From the NCBI GenBank assembly GCA_015178975.1, contig WHVD01000158.1, forward strand, positions 62,001 through 126,000: a DNA stretch of 64,000 nucleotides. The letters are read 5' to 3'. This DNA comes from Hysterangium stoloniferum (lineage: Eukaryota > Basidiomycota > Agaricomycetes > Hysterangiales > Hysterangiaceae). Below the pieces are notes generated by a model. It did no database searches. It saw only the letters and a list, made by a program, of their open reading frames with translations, and was not told where the DNA came from. Shown here in pieces: positions 12,449 through 24,755 of the stretch; position 1 is the first letter of the stretch; every line of letters starts with the position of its first letter. The position numbers and the translations under genes are program-made.

Positions 12449-13553
12449 TCAGATTAGATTTTCAATTGTTCCACATAGCAGCGGGTTCACTTTTAACGTG
12501 GCGGAGTGAACTTTACACCGCCAGAGAGAATTCGAGATGTTTTCTTTAAATAGGTCTAGAGTTGATATGTAATTAGTTTGCTTTATCTTATTATAGGTCT
12601 GACGTGAAATATCATAATCATCGGCTAGCAGTACTTTGCCGTCATTCCTGCCAATGTGTTTACTTCGTCGAAATATGGCTCAAGTACTATAAAGGATCTG
12701 GTGGATTGTAGTTCTGAATTCTTTCCAGAGCGCTATGATAAAAAAAGCCTTCAATCATCTCCTGGATTTGTTTTGTACTTGATAAGAAAGTTTGTTTGAG
12801 CCCGCGGTGCCCACTAATTCCCAATTCTTACAGACCTAAAATTGCCAGTGGGACGAGCTTAATAGTTTATAAGTCCAGCCCTGAAGCCCTGTCGAGGAAT
12901 TTCTTAGATCATATTTTCGTTTTGGTTTTATTCAAAAGATTTGGCATACTATTTTATTTTTTCTGCCCGCGTAGCCGGCAGGGAGTGGTCATAAAGCCTG
13001 CAATTTTTAAATATCAGAATGGGAACAACTTATACCTACATTGTTGATATAAGCGAGTGTAAAGTGTAAGTTTGGGAGAGGATGGGTTCCAAACAGCTCA
13101 TTCTCAGTCATGCACTCCTAAATATCTTTCAATACATATATCCAGGTTATTTTGATGTGAATAAGTACCGGAAAAAATGTATTACTGGATACCTGCCTTC
13201 CAATGTGTATATTTCTTGCACAGTAAACACATACAGGTATCAATTCCTGAACCTTACCAACCTAGTATATAAAGTTCTCAATATACGAAATGGCTTCATA
13301 ATTATTTTATAGTCCTGTGTATATCTCTCTGGGATCTCACAGCAAGTCCTGAATATTATTTCTTTGGTTATTACTAGCAAATGTGCCTTGGAACATGAAT
13401 CGATCCGAATTTTATTTTATTGGCCATCCATTACATTATAGATTATACTTATGCAGGAAAATCCTTTCGGGACTGCTATGTCCATATTCTCGTAGTGGTT
13501 ATCAAACTCATCTAGGTCCTAACGGCACCACTTTTGCGTGTCCCTGAGGAATA
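12449..13553. other. AT-rich intergenic region
   Basis: Terpene synthase 3' flank followed by AT-rich DNA. Open frames at 12796-13047 and 13082-13312 have no domain and a base composition unlike the flanking genes. No gene called. Confidence 0.55.
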
Positions 13554-13825
13554 TGTTAAATTTGATGATGAAACACACCTTTTTATAGGGGGAGTCCACC
13601 AATTATTGCAACTTTTCATATGAAGATGCTAATTGTGGACCATGCATTTGGAGGTTAATGTGTGTCAGAACCACTATACACCTCCCAGAGCATCCAACCT
13701 ATATTGTCAGGAGGTGCTACACTAACTGACACAAGATATTGAGACACAAAGTACTTTTATTACAAGCTTATTAAACCCTTGTATATTGTGTATTGCAATA
13801 GAGTCAACTCATACTATTTTTAATA
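13554..13825 (+). repeat. Solo LTR, family 1, 272 bp with perfect target duplication
   Basis: Starts TGTTAAATTTGATGATGAAA, ends CATACTATTTTTAATA and is flanked on both sides by GAATA (13549-13553 and 13826-13830). Nearly identical to the reversed copy at 58977-59248. The 5-bp duplication and the TGTTA start identify a solo LTR left by recombination between the two LTRs of an LTR retrotransposon. Confidence 0.92.
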
Positions 13826-13830
13826 GAATA

Positions 13831-14383
13831 GGATTCAGTATTAGTTACTAGTATGAGGATATTGGTCGGATGACATCATGTACATGGCTGACGTTTGATC
13901 CGTGTTTCTCCTGAATATACCACGACATCTAAAGCGGTACGACCGGCGATATGCGCATGGCAACGGACCATAGCGGAACCAAAGAACTTACCAGGAAGTA
14001 TCCGACACATTACCTGGGAAATCACTCTCTCATTCGTCGCCTAAGTCGTGCGACATTACTTGGTTCCAAAGTCAGCCAGGTAAAGGTTGCCTTTAAGTGC
14101 ACTTTTGTGCGACCTAAAATGCTATTTTAAGTAAGATTTAGTAAAAATTCATTTCCTAATGTTCATCTCTTTGAAAAGGAAATATTTTGCGGTGCACCAA
14201 AAGTAGTTCACCCTAACAGTGAATGCTACGATCATTTTACTTCTCAATGGGCGCTATCTACGGGTCGTTGTATTCACCGAAGATCTTGGAAACCCACCGA
14301 ATACCCGAATATTTATATCAGAACCAAAAGAAGAGGATTGACATTACATACCCCCCCCCCCGCGATCACTTGTTACTCTCAAG
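13831..14383. other. Intergenic, promoter of the EF-hand/ZZ gene
   Basis: No gene seen. A CT/C-rich stretch (a run of C at 14351-14361) lies just before the ATG at 14384, as is common in fungal core promoters. Confidence 0.45.
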
Positions 14384-17300
14384 ATGCCTATGCCAAGGCT
14401 AATCAAACGACTGAGTGAAAAAACTCTCCATCGACGCGCTCAAACGACAGATGAAATAACACAAAGGCGAGAGGCTCTCCCCCCACTACCTAATCGTGTG
14501 GCGGCTTCATCTGCAGCAGAAGCGCCTCCTCGTCTAGAATCCACCTCATTGCCCAGCAGATCTCAGACCATGCGGCCAACGCTGCTGATTCCAAACGGAA
14601 CAGAAACTGCAAGCGATGGTCAATCAGCAGTCACCCCACTTGGGGATGTTTTTACCTCATCTCCCAAAGACGATGATTGGGAGATGGCTGAAATATGGCG
14701 AAGGACAACGCCAGTTGTTTCCACAGCCAATGGGGCTTTTGGTACTATAGGTGGGTACATTCTTCTCCTATACATGTGCCATAAAGGGTCAGCACTTGTA
14801 ATAACTGGCCTAAGAGCGCAACGTTATGCAGATTGAGACCAGTAACACCAGGATGCTTGTAACTACTGCAACAGCAGCTCTTACTAGCACCGGTAGCATG
14901 GAAGCCATCGAAAACGGGATCAACCACTTTATGGAAGGAAGTGCTGTGCTGATGAAGGCGCTTGACGAATTATCCAAAATACATCCATTTGTTAGCGGTA
15001 AGTGTTATCCAAGCATCTTATAAAAAAAACAATTTGTTTGACATATCGTCATAGTGGTTGTTCTGGCTTTCAAGGTTTGTGGCGTTGCAACTACATTATA
15101 ACAATATACCTTATGTAACATGACATCCTTGCTAGGCGGCTTGGACACTTGAAATAAATAGGCGGGAGAACGATAAGAGAATCATCGCACTGTATGTAGA
15201 GATGAGGGATATGATGTCAATTATTGTTCAGTGAGTCAACATCTCCACATATATTTCGACTTGTTGTGAATCCGGTTGTCCAGGTTGAAAGATATCAAGG
15301 ACCTGGAGGATAAGGCACCAGACGGCACGACCATCAAAGGACGAATGCAAAAGCTTTTGGGTACTGTTGCGAAAGATATCAAGTCATGCGCCAATACTTG
15401 TGATACATATTTGAAGAAAAAAACAATCAGTAAGTTTGGAAAACTGCTGTTTATCGATGATGCTGAGTTCAAATCTGCAGCGAAAGTTATCAACGGTCCA
15501 ATATGGGGGGAAAGACTCCTGAAATTCGTGAATGTATTCTCGAACCGACGAACAGAATTCACGCTTGCTCTTGGCATAAATACAGCACGCGCAGTCGCTA
15601 CGGCGAACCGGAAGTTGGACGACATAGGCCAAACAACTAAGGAAACGAAAGAGAAAATGTATTTGATGACGAAGATGTTTGAGAAACTCATCTCACTCGA
15701 AGAGAGGAAATTGATGAGCTTAATGAAGGAGAAGGGCGGCCGGCAGGTTTATCAGGAAAACCCGAAAATCCTTAAGGAGCTCGTTGACAAATTGGCGACC
15801 CCGACCAAGACAGGTCGCGTTCAAGTAGGTGCTAGCAATCAAATCAAGTTCGAGGATGTACTCGAGGAGCTTCACACCGATCCGGACGAGGCGATTTCCA
15901 ACAATATGAAAGTGTTTGATCGAAAGTTTGACATGCAAACCCAACAGATCCGAGCTCTGTCTGACAAAATACGACAAGAAAGCGATCGGGTTATTAAAAC
16001 CATCAACGCTGGCCCTCACGATCGGATAATTGACCCGGTGCGTGTCGGAGTCCTTTGATTCCAGGTAATTAACTGTATGCACATTTGTAGAATGTATCCA
16101 ACATGTGGAAGCTAATGGTGTGTACCAGTTGCCATTCTAACCTAAAGTTAGAGTGCTAACACTGCCTCAGAAGTGGCAGAATAGCGTAAAAACGAGACTA
16201 TTTGTCCTGACATTGCGAGACTACTTTCAAGAAAAGTGGGGAGAAATCTCCCAGCAACAAGCTGCAGGCGATAATCCAGATGAATGGGCTTTGGATTACT
16301 TGAATGTGATAAGGTTGCAACCACTCACCGAAGCGTTCGATAACGACGCTTCTGGTTTCATCACAATTAACGAGGTAAATTCTTTCACAGAATCTCGCCC
16401 TAATGATTGGAGGTATGTGAAGTACGGTCATCAACGACATCAACTTAAAATCAGTTTACCCCATTGGCTGGCGTACTGGGCTATAGGTGCGATTAATGTG
16501 TTATGTTCCGCTCAAGGATTGCCATATCTCAATTAGCTATGTTTAGGCTGGAATCAAACATTGTGGGATTACAAAGAAAAGATACATGATACATTCCAGG
16601 AGATGTTCGCGCTCCTCCCCAAAGCCAAGGCGGAAAATCGCCCAGGAATCAATAATTATCTTACTAAAATATACATGACCATCGAAACACTCGCGGAATC
16701 TGTCAATCCTTGTTATGTACCCCAAGCACTACAAGAGCGCTTTCGAAGCTACGTGGAAACAGAGGAGACGCGTTTAAAATCCCAACTAGAGAGAATTAAA
16801 TACGATATTGACGACAAGGATACGTTGAAATTGATTACGGAAGGTGGGCGGATAGACCGAGTGAGTGCAACCTGTGCATGTGCACGTCCGAGGTACTGAC
16901 TAACCAGCCTGAGAAGACCGTCCTTCCCCTTCTGTACTTGCTCCTCAAGCGCCACCTCGACATTTTTAGAGTATCATGCGACAATATTCTTCATCGCGAC
17001 GAATTAGAAGTATGTCCGGGTCGTATTGTCAAAATATCGTATACTGAAACTGTTGTCAGGACGCAGCAGACACCATCGTTTGGATATTTAACGAAGTTTA
17101 TGTCAGAGTGGAGAATCTTGAAGGTGTCTTCTCCTTTATGCAAATCTAGCTGTCATATTGACGGTATTTCACAGCAATTTTCAAACAACAAAAGCGGGAT
17201 CTTAACCAAGAATTTAAAATCTTCGCGCATGGACTCGTATGCCGTATTCCCTTTTTCATATGCACGAGTCTGATGTATTTCTGCTCTCCGCCTATAGTAT

Positions 17301-19295
17301 AAATATTACAACGATCCCGTAGCCCTCTGGAATACATCTAGGGTCCACGAAATGGAGTCAATTGATTACCTATACAACGACTCCGTGGAGAAGACCGACA
17401 TTAAGGCATCTGAAATCTGCAACTACCCTCTTGATCAGCCTTACATAGACTATGCAGCGTACGATCTACCTAATGCCATTTTACAACAGGAAGGTAGCGT
17501 GTCCACACATCTTGATACCATTTTAGGCGCTTGGAATGGATACATCTACAAACAAGCGGGCATCTTTTCTGGCATGATCTCATTCACATTCATATACAAA
17601 GAGTACCAAAGCGACGTTCTCTACTTCGAGGCCACTGGAAAAAATAGCGAATCCAATTTCAAAATTTCTGGGAAATGTACGCCTGAAATTAATCGACAAG
17701 TAATCAATATCTCTTTCACACAGGAATATCCCACACGCCCGTCTCAGGAGTGGACCGGGAAGTACAACACCGAGTCTGAAGAGATATCAGGGATTTTAAA
17801 GCCCGACGACGTTTACTCCGGCCCCCTCACATTTTTGCTCAAACGAACCTCTCCAGAAATTCTTTGCTTCCGCCCCATTCCCTCTTTAATTCAAAAAAGC
17901 AAATACAAGGGGCTATGGAATTACGCGCTTTCAGCCGTTACAGCACAAATACGCAGAAACCTGTGGTCTTGGAAATATTTTGAAGAGCGTGGAAACATTC
18001 GTAAACGTTTCATGGAATTATATACACATAACTTGGAGCTGGGTTTCGGACCGGGGTTGGGGATGCAAGGCAGCAAGCTTGATGAAATAAAGCAACAACT
18101 TACAGCTGCAGATTTTCGGTTTTATCATTCGCTGGTTCTCCATAAGCGCTACACGACCGTCCTTCACGAGTAAGCACTTTTTTTAATGGTCTTGGCCTAA
18201 TTCCAATATCAAAGCGATTAAATTGCAGCTGTTATTGTGATAATTGTGGTGGCTCAACGGGCGAGTCGCGCATTATTTGTTTAGTGTGTCGAGCAAAGGA
18301 CACAGAGCCAGTGAATACGGTTGATTTATGCGATACTCCCGAATGTGTTGCTGCCTCGGCCACTCGCCCTGATTTGATGCGCTCTCACCTCCCTACCCAT
18401 GATCTCATCAAAGTGAGGCGTATTGTACATTTTAGGCAGTATGGCTCGATGGTGAAAAAAGCTGAGGCCGCCTTGAAAAGGGCGAGGTCGTTGTTTGGAC
18501 AATATCTGGAGACAGATAAACAAGGAACGCGCCTGCTTGATTCGTCGAACGAACAACACAGACCGACTTGTGGTGGTTGTCACAAACCCGTCACCCAACC
18601 TTGTTGGTATTGTGTACAGTGCCAAGGTGAGTGTCAACAATAGATTCTCCATTGGTTTATTAATCTTAAATATACTTTAGATGATGATTTATTTATCTGC
18701 AATCCATGTGATGTTAGAGTATGATATTACAGCTCTTACATAGTCTATGATGTTCCCTATATTTTTCTGATATTTGTAGTATTTTTCCCAGCACTGTAGG
18801 TGCAGTATTGAGTGAGTTACCTAGTAAGGTAACTGATGTGTAGGTGCTTAGGTAAGCACCCTGTAGTATACTCCGCTGTGGGTGTGGGAAAGTCTCCTTA
18901 GTGTTTACTTTCCTCACACTCACAGGGTGTTTGTCAAGAGTTATTCAACTGTTTCAACATGTGACTCAAAAGGGTTGGTTCCATTCGTCAAAAATTACAA
19001 AGGCCGCCATCTATACCATACACATGACCTTGTTCGGTGTGCGCCACTCGTTAAGGACGCCGAAGCCCCGTCAGTAAAATCCATATCCTCATCATTGAGT
19101 GCTGTCGACGAGAGGGTGGCAAATCTAGAACAATCAATGACAGCGTTATCGAGCGTTATCAACACCAGGATGGCGGGAATAGAACGACTCATGAAAGAAT
19201 TACTGGGGAAGAGCAACGTGGGTGCTCCTTCCATGCCGTCATCATTGCTCCCTGCTGGCACAAATCAATTAGCTACGCCCCCATCTTCGACATGA
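14384..19295 (+). pseudogene. Large EF-hand / ZZ-type zinc-finger protein gene split by a solo LTR
   Basis: Fifteen exons: 14384-14750, 14815-14997, 15055-15074, 15136-15230, 15284-16037, 16091-16117, 16171-16412, 16455-16486, 16547-16860, 16908-17009, 17060-17123, 17175-17236, 17298-18169, 18229-18626 and 18681-19295. Exon 15 contains LTR 18712-18959; leaving out the LTR and one TGTGA copy gives exactly 1298 codons. The product has a polar N-terminus, a helical region, one EF-hand loop (D539, D541, S543, E550), a middle domain with GAWNGYIYKQAGIFSGMIS, a first Cys cluster (CYCDNC, CLVC) and a ZZ-like finger (CGGC, YCVQC, FICNPCD, HDLVRC), then a short coiled tail. I know such EF-hand/ZZ proteins from mushroom genomes; their role is unknown. 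As it stands, translation stops three codons into the LTR, losing the last ZZ ligands and about 110 residues. Splicing out of the LTR is not excluded. Confidence 0.8.
18712..18959 (+). mobile_element. Solo LTR (248 bp) inserted in the ZZ-finger exon
   Basis: Starts TGTTAGAGTATGATATT, ends CAACTGTTTCAACA and is flanked by perfect TGTGA duplications (18707-18711 and 18960-18964). It interrupts the Cys-Asp codons of the FICNPCD motif. Internally it has three palindromes, including AGTTACCTAGTAAGGTAACT and a longer hairpin with arms GTGGGTGTGGGAAAG and CTTTCCTCACACTCAC. Its sequence differs from the other LTR families here. Confidence 0.88.
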
Positions 19296-19868
19296 TGTCC
19301 CACATACTTCAATCTATACTTTCTGTTTGTTGCCAATCACTATTTCTTCATGGTGTATACATAATACTATGACAATAGTACTCAGTCTCAAAGCAATAGT
19401 GCAAGAACTAAATATAATGGATAGTATATACATATTCTATAAGGTCCTTCTGATGCAACACTGGGACTCATACAGTCACATCTGGACTGATGCCTACTTG
19501 GGACTTATAACAGCTTGAACATTCTAATAGATATTGTATTTCCAAATCTAACAGAAAAGTATTAATTTTACTATGATTGGTGATGTTAGTCCTGGCGTAT
19601 TCCACCAATAATCCATATTTTATTTGATTGCTAGTGTAAGCTTGGTAACCCACTGGACTTACAACACGGACCTTGGTCACGTGAATCCTCAGAACCCACA
19701 AAGGGCTCACCGCCCTAGCGAAGTTCATCCCTTTTGGCAAGTTGTAGCCCCTTTGGTTTTCATCTCTCCCTCTCATCCTTTCCCTCCTCCTTACAATTGA
19801 CCCTCATACCCACACCTACTCGCCCCAGCATCTACATACATTTCTCTACCTACCATTAGGGTCCCTGT

Positions 19869-21418
19869 TGTTGTAATACGAAGTGAGTGTTGAAATAAAA
19901 TATAGAAGCTCTGAATGAACTATAAGAGCAGTGTATAAATTCCGTTTGTGCGTATATCTTGTAGTAAGATTAGGCAAATGAATGAGTAGATACATGAACA
20001 CTAGGCTACTTATATATGTCTGCTAAACAATAGAATATCAAATGGGGCAACAAAAAGGGATTGAACAATGGGAGTAAAGAAACAAAGAACAAAGAACAAA
20101 AGGAATATGTGTTACGAACTTATGTAACGCTCGTATTCCAACAGTGAGTCTCGTTACAAACAGATAAGGATTACAATACATGTATTGTCCTTATATGTAT
20201 ACACCTAGTAACTGCTTACTAATATAGGTGTATGGTCCGTGCTCCTTGTTGCTTGCATATCAGATTCCCAAAATCCAACACACTCCCTCGAGCACAAGGA
20301 GATGACACTAAATCAGAGCACTCCCTTAATCCTATCCCTGAGTTCACCTGGTTCAGCATTCCCTCCAGTAGGGCTCTTCCATCCCTCTGGCTCACGATGA
20401 GACTGCGATTTGGTCACTACCTCAGTCATCCACTGGGTTTTCCTGCATTCCATACTTTCACATTTGTCTCTATTGCAGCTGTCATTGATCGTGATATTGG
20501 CGGTAGTTGTGATTTGTGGTGCCTTGAAAAGGTGAGGACTTTGTTCAATGCCCGGAACTGCCTGTGGGTCTTTGTACATCGAGTCGTCTCAATTGTTCAC
20601 AGTTCAGCTATGGTTGATGGGAGCTACCCATGAGGCATGTGATGTAGACAGCAGTTCCTGGCTGTTGCGTACATGGCAGTCCTCCATGGTTGTGCCACGA
20701 GTCCTAATGCTCGCTATCCCTCACTATCCCAAATCTAATGCACTCCCTTGAGCATGAGGGGCTCAAGGTGACCATTTCCACTCCCTCAAATGAAGAATCC
20801 ATACCATCCAACTTTCCCAGTCCAAGTTTTTTCTCACTGCAACTTCATCCTATTGCACCGTGACTCTCCAAGACTTGATAGTCATAGCATTCCCTCTGGT
20901 GAAGACATCTTGTCTTTCCAGCTCACAATTGACCTGTCGGGTTGGCCATCCTCAGGCTCAATGGCTCTGGGATTTTTGGCACCTCAGTCAGCCAGATCAT
21001 CGCAGCGTTATTGGGAGCATGTGCAGGATATTACAGTTTTGAGTGTAAATTCTTGTTATGGTAATGACTGTAGAATTAGTGGTAGTATGTGATGAGTGAA
21101 GTTCACACAGTTAATGACAATGCGTGGAATGGCAGTTTGTGTGATGGGATTAAAGATGGTCTACAACAGCACCTAGCTTTGGTGAATGGTAGCTAACTGT
21201 GATCCGTTTGTGTTTTGTGAAGTTGACATTTTGAATGTGCAGGAGTGCACTGCCGGGGCCCATAACCTGTTGTAATACGAAGTGAGTCTCATTACAAACG
21301 GATAAGGACTACAATACATGTATCATCCTTATATGTATACGCCTAGTAACTGCTTACTAATATAGGAGTATGGTCCGTGCTCCTTGTTGCTCGCATATCA
21401 GATTCCCAAAATCCAACA
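19869..21418 (-). mobile_element. TRIM (non-coding miniature LTR element), 151-bp LTRs
   Basis: Two LTRs of 151 bp (19869-19887 joined to 20149-20280, and 21268-21418) bound a 987-bp internal region without a credible frame. CCTGT flanks the whole element (19864-19868 and 21419-21423). It reads on the minus strand: next to its 5' LTR (right side) is GGTTATGGGCCCC, complementary to the anticodon stem-loop of initiator tRNA-Met, the primer site used by copia-type elements. Next to its 3' LTR (left side) the minus strand has the purine tract GAGGGAGTG. It encodes nothing, so it would depend on an autonomous partner. Confidence 0.88.
19888..20143 (+). mobile_element. Solo LTR (256 bp), family 2, nested in the TRIM's LTR
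   Basis: Starts TGTTGAAATAAAATATAGAA, ends GCTCGTATTCCAACA, with perfect GTGAG duplications at 19883-19887 and 20144-20148. It interrupts the left LTR of the TRIM 19 bp from its end. The same family occurs reversed at 50623-50868. Strand is given by the start quoted here; the coding orientation of the parent is unknown. Confidence 0.92.
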
Positions 21419-21660
21419 CCTGTTCCCAACCACAATGTATCTTAGTTATGCTATGTGGCATATAAAGGTATTAATAATAATAAAACCTTGGTCACGTGAT
21501 TTTTATTTTTATTTTTATTTTAATACATTTAGATACCGCATCGCATAACTAAGATACATAGCAGTTGGGAGAAAAAGTACCCTAATGGTAGGTGGGGGCA
21601 GGATATGTATGTAGCTGGTTGGTATGGGCAAGAGGGTCAAATGTAAGGAAGGGGAGGGCG

Positions 21661-22562
21661 GGAATGGTCCGCCGGTTATGCTTTCCGGAAAGCTCTTGTT
21701 AATTGGTTTCCGTTTTTATTGTTACCACCATCACCTATAGTCGCTGTGCTAGAGGAATATACGCTACCTATCAATATATAGACCGACGCAAATGTGAGGC
21801 TGCATTGACAGGGGCCTTTCAGCTAGAGTGATAGCAAGGTATTAAACATCTATTGTTTTGACAGCAAATTTGTAATGTTTCTTGAGTATGTAAAACCCAT
21901 TATTAACCAGTATTTATAAAAAATATAGTGGCATGAAAAATGCGGCGAGACAATTTGAGAGTAGTTGCGCTAAGTTTGTAGATCCTCATTGACGATATTT
22001 ATTTAAACCATCATTTGGTGTGTGCCATTCGTTAAAGGCGACGAAGCCCCGTTATCGTTGGCTTCTACTGAACAACTGTAGGATCAGGGACTACTCAATC
22101 TATTAAATGTCCTCTCGAGCATACGACATGAAATTCCTCCTACCGAATTGTTGACGATCTGGCGCTCGTTCTCATGATGGACCATATAAGCACGTCGTGA
22201 GGTGAGCCTTAGATAGAATTACCCACTGACAGGGATCGCGATGAAGGTATCGCAGAGTATATATTACTGACAATAATGATGGCGATGGCAACAGAGGGTC
22301 GATACAGTTGTTGGGATTTATTGATGTTCGTTTTGCAAGCCTTTGAGGACGCTTGCGGCTTTGCTGAGTTCTTTTTGGGGTATACCATTTTAGCAGGTAG
22401 TCTACATTAGTATATTTACAATCGACCATACAGTACTTTACAATAGCTTAGTAATTTGAACTTAACTTGGTTCGTTCGTATACACCGTATATTTTCAATA
22501 ATAGTAAGTTACATGGTACAGGATATGAGGAACGCGCTGAATGATGGGCGAAAGAAACAAAT
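21661..22562. other. Intergenic with a gene-tail fragment
   Basis: No intact gene. Around 22010-22065 the DNA GTGCCATTCGTTAAAGG followed by CGACGAAGCCCCGT resembles the EF-hand/ZZ gene's 3' exon at 19036-19075. It looks like a decayed fragment of a paralogue. Confidence 0.4.
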
Positions 22563-23588
22563 TCAGTCCGACTTCGACCATCGCTCAAGCTCTTTGACGA
22601 GCCGCTTGGCCCCAACTTCGAGTTTCTCATTGCGTTCTCGGTAACATTCGACGATGGTCCGCTTTTGGCCGCAAGAGAGAAGAACCAGGCCAAGCTGATG
22701 TCACAAGCGTCAATGCATCACCCTTTTTCAAATTGATGGGGAACATACCGATCTTGGAGAAAAATTGACGGATAACTTTGCGAAGTGGATAGGAACAGGT
22801 GTCTCTCTCGCTGGAGCTGAAAGAGTGATGAGGCCAAGTTCGGTACCGTACTGGGCTACGAGGTCTTCGGTGCGGCTCCGTGGCTGTGCAATGTTATGGC
22901 GTCAGCGAACATTAATAGAGAAGTCGCAAGTTAGATCCAAATAGATCGGAAGAAAGGGGACGACGTGATAAGAGATTAATTACGTACTTGCATAAGATCG
23001 AAGAGATCCTTAAAGGATTCGTCTCTTTCCAGGTGTAACTCCGTCTCATCCATCCAGACGTCTTCGCGAACTTTCAAGGCAATGAATAAATCTAATACCC
23101 GCGTCTCCCTATTTCCCGGAGATAGGACTGGCGATATTGAATCTGGCGACGCTACAAGAGGGAATGGATCTGATGTGTATGGGGGTTTAATGAGTTGTGC
23201 ATATGAGGTGAGATACACTGATCGCAGCGTATGCATGCAGGCTATAAAAGCTATTTAACATAGACTTCTCATATTGACTTCTCCACGAACCAATGTACAT
23301 CCCCCGCGAGACGAGTCGAAGACTCATTTCCAACCAGTACAATGTCTTCCGGTGAATCGTGGCATCAACAGTGCTAGTCGGAAACATCCCATTCACAATG
23401 TGAAGAATGATGTTCGCAGGTAGTCCATCGAGTCTTGGAACACTTCTTCGATGTTCAAACGGCGGCGGCGGCGGCGGCGCGTTATGTACGGAGCTAGTTG
23501 GCGAGGATGCATAAGGTGGCGGGGGCTGCTTCTCGTTCAATATGATCATGGCTGGTCCTCTTCTACCAGAGGCATGGTTTCGTATCAT
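22563..23588 (-). CDS. Conserved basidiomycete protein, 272 aa, function unknown
   Basis: Four exons, 23291-23588, 22988-23241, 22749-22883 and 22563-22694, give 819 nt in frame (introns 49, 104 and 54 nt). Start ATG at 23588; a second ATG 13 codons on is also possible. The N-terminus is Pro-rich with a PPPPPP run coded by GGC/GCC repeats. A helical conserved core follows with LPANIILHIVNGMF, RKTLYWLEMSLRLVSRGMYI, MHTLRSVYLTSYAQLI and VREDVWMDETELHLER. The C-terminus is a basic helix, REENEK-like, ending ELERWSKSD. The core resembles a protein I have seen repeatedly annotated as hypothetical in mushrooms, with an F-box-like opening (LPxNIILHI). No catalytic motif is visible. Confidence 0.82.
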
Positions 23589-24755
23589 AGCACGGAAATG
23601 AAAATATAGTAAGTAACGAACCTAGGTTTATAAGATTTGGCTGCTGTCTACGGCGCTGCTATGGACTGCGCAAAGGCGTTAAGTATAGAACATTTGATCT
23701 TTAATCAGCGGGGTTCCAATCCCCGTTCTAAAAAAAAAGTTCATAACACAGTAGTGCGTTATCACTATGCTCATAGGTCCATTCAGAATATTGGCAGGAG
23801 AACCTTCGGAAGAAATAGTAATGGATGAGGACAGGGATACACGATCTTCGATCTACGTGAGATAATTGAAGGATCGGACTACCTCCAAACGTCCGGAAGA
23901 ATTATAATGCAAGCGCGCTAGGCAGTCACTAGGGGTACCAGAATATCTTCCCCAAGAGTATATGAGGACTCTCAGGCTGGAGTTTTATGCCAACTGTCAC
24001 GCGGAATCACTGTACTAGTAGTCCGCTTCAGCAACCGAGCCAGGTTCCTTTCCCTCACCCATTTCTCAGTGATCCCTCTTACTTTGTGGCATTTATTATT
24101 TTGTTATTTCACGTATTTTACAATAAGGAACCCTAGATCCGACGCTGTTGGTTAAGGGAATGACCATGTCATGAATTAAATATTTAGTAGGACTTGAGGC
24201 CGGTCAAGGTCAACGAATTTACAAACTACATCATCATGGTTTTCGACGAATGATCTGACCTGAAAGAAGAAGGTAATAATCTCAGTCTCTCATAGATGTA
24301 ACATGGCATCTTCAAAACTGTACATATTTCTCTAGGCCGAAGTCGAATGCCACTCGACACTCACACTTTCATAAAATCAACCACCATTTGGTTGGATGTT
24401 GAAGTGGATTATTTGTGGATTTGGGGGATGCTGGTAGCACTTCACTATGTGCTCCATTGTTCGGGGCGTGCTGAATTTTTGGCTTACGACCGATGTAGCA
24501 CGTGAGGAACAGGCCGACCGGCTATGATATTACTGGTAGTTAGGGTATATAATCCCTGCCTCTCCTTACGCGTTTCCAGTGAGTTCCTGTGTACCCAGAC
24601 GTGCAGTATATCGAAAAATTCTACAAAAAGGTGTGGCTTGAGGGCTCTTGTGGTGACGTTTCCCACGGCTGACTACGACTACCAACGTCATCAGGGCGAA
24701 TCACTCGCGAGCATGATCTAAATCAATCCATCGAGACGGAACGCATTATAAAACA
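23589..24755. other. Intergenic, no gene seen
   Basis: No convincing coding structure on either strand. A short stretch at 23693-23737 can fold with 6-bp ends and a T-arm-like GGGGTTCCAATCCCC hairpin, but it lacks a D arm and I do not call a tRNA. Confidence 0.5.

Larger units (their letters stand above)
19780..21660. repeat. Foldback (inverted-repeat) element, split by a TRIM
   Basis: With the TRIM and one CCTGT removed, the left arm (about 19780-19868 plus 21419-21460) reads into a sequence whose reverse complement is the right arm (about 21548-21660). Shared blocks are CTACCTACCATTAGGGT and GTATCTTAGTTATGC. The loop has a run of TTTTTA units near 21500. The phrase CCTTGGTCACGTGA appears near 19668 and again at 21486. 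No coding capacity; probably a non-autonomous DNA element. Confidence 0.6.

Noticed and set aside
12796-13312. Two AT-rich frames after the terpene synthase
   Set aside because: Composition matches the non-coding flank and nothing resembles a tailoring enzyme.
16038-16063. Apparent premature TGA in the EF-hand/ZZ gene
   Set aside because: A 53-nt intron from GTGCGT at 16038 to TTTGTAG at 16090 removes it and keeps the frame.
23693-23737. Possible tRNA with a GGGGTTCCAATCCCC T-arm hairpin and TAGAAC/GTTCTA ends
   Set aside because: There is no D arm or A box and the anticodon stem is irregular. At 45 nt it is too short for a nuclear tRNA gene.
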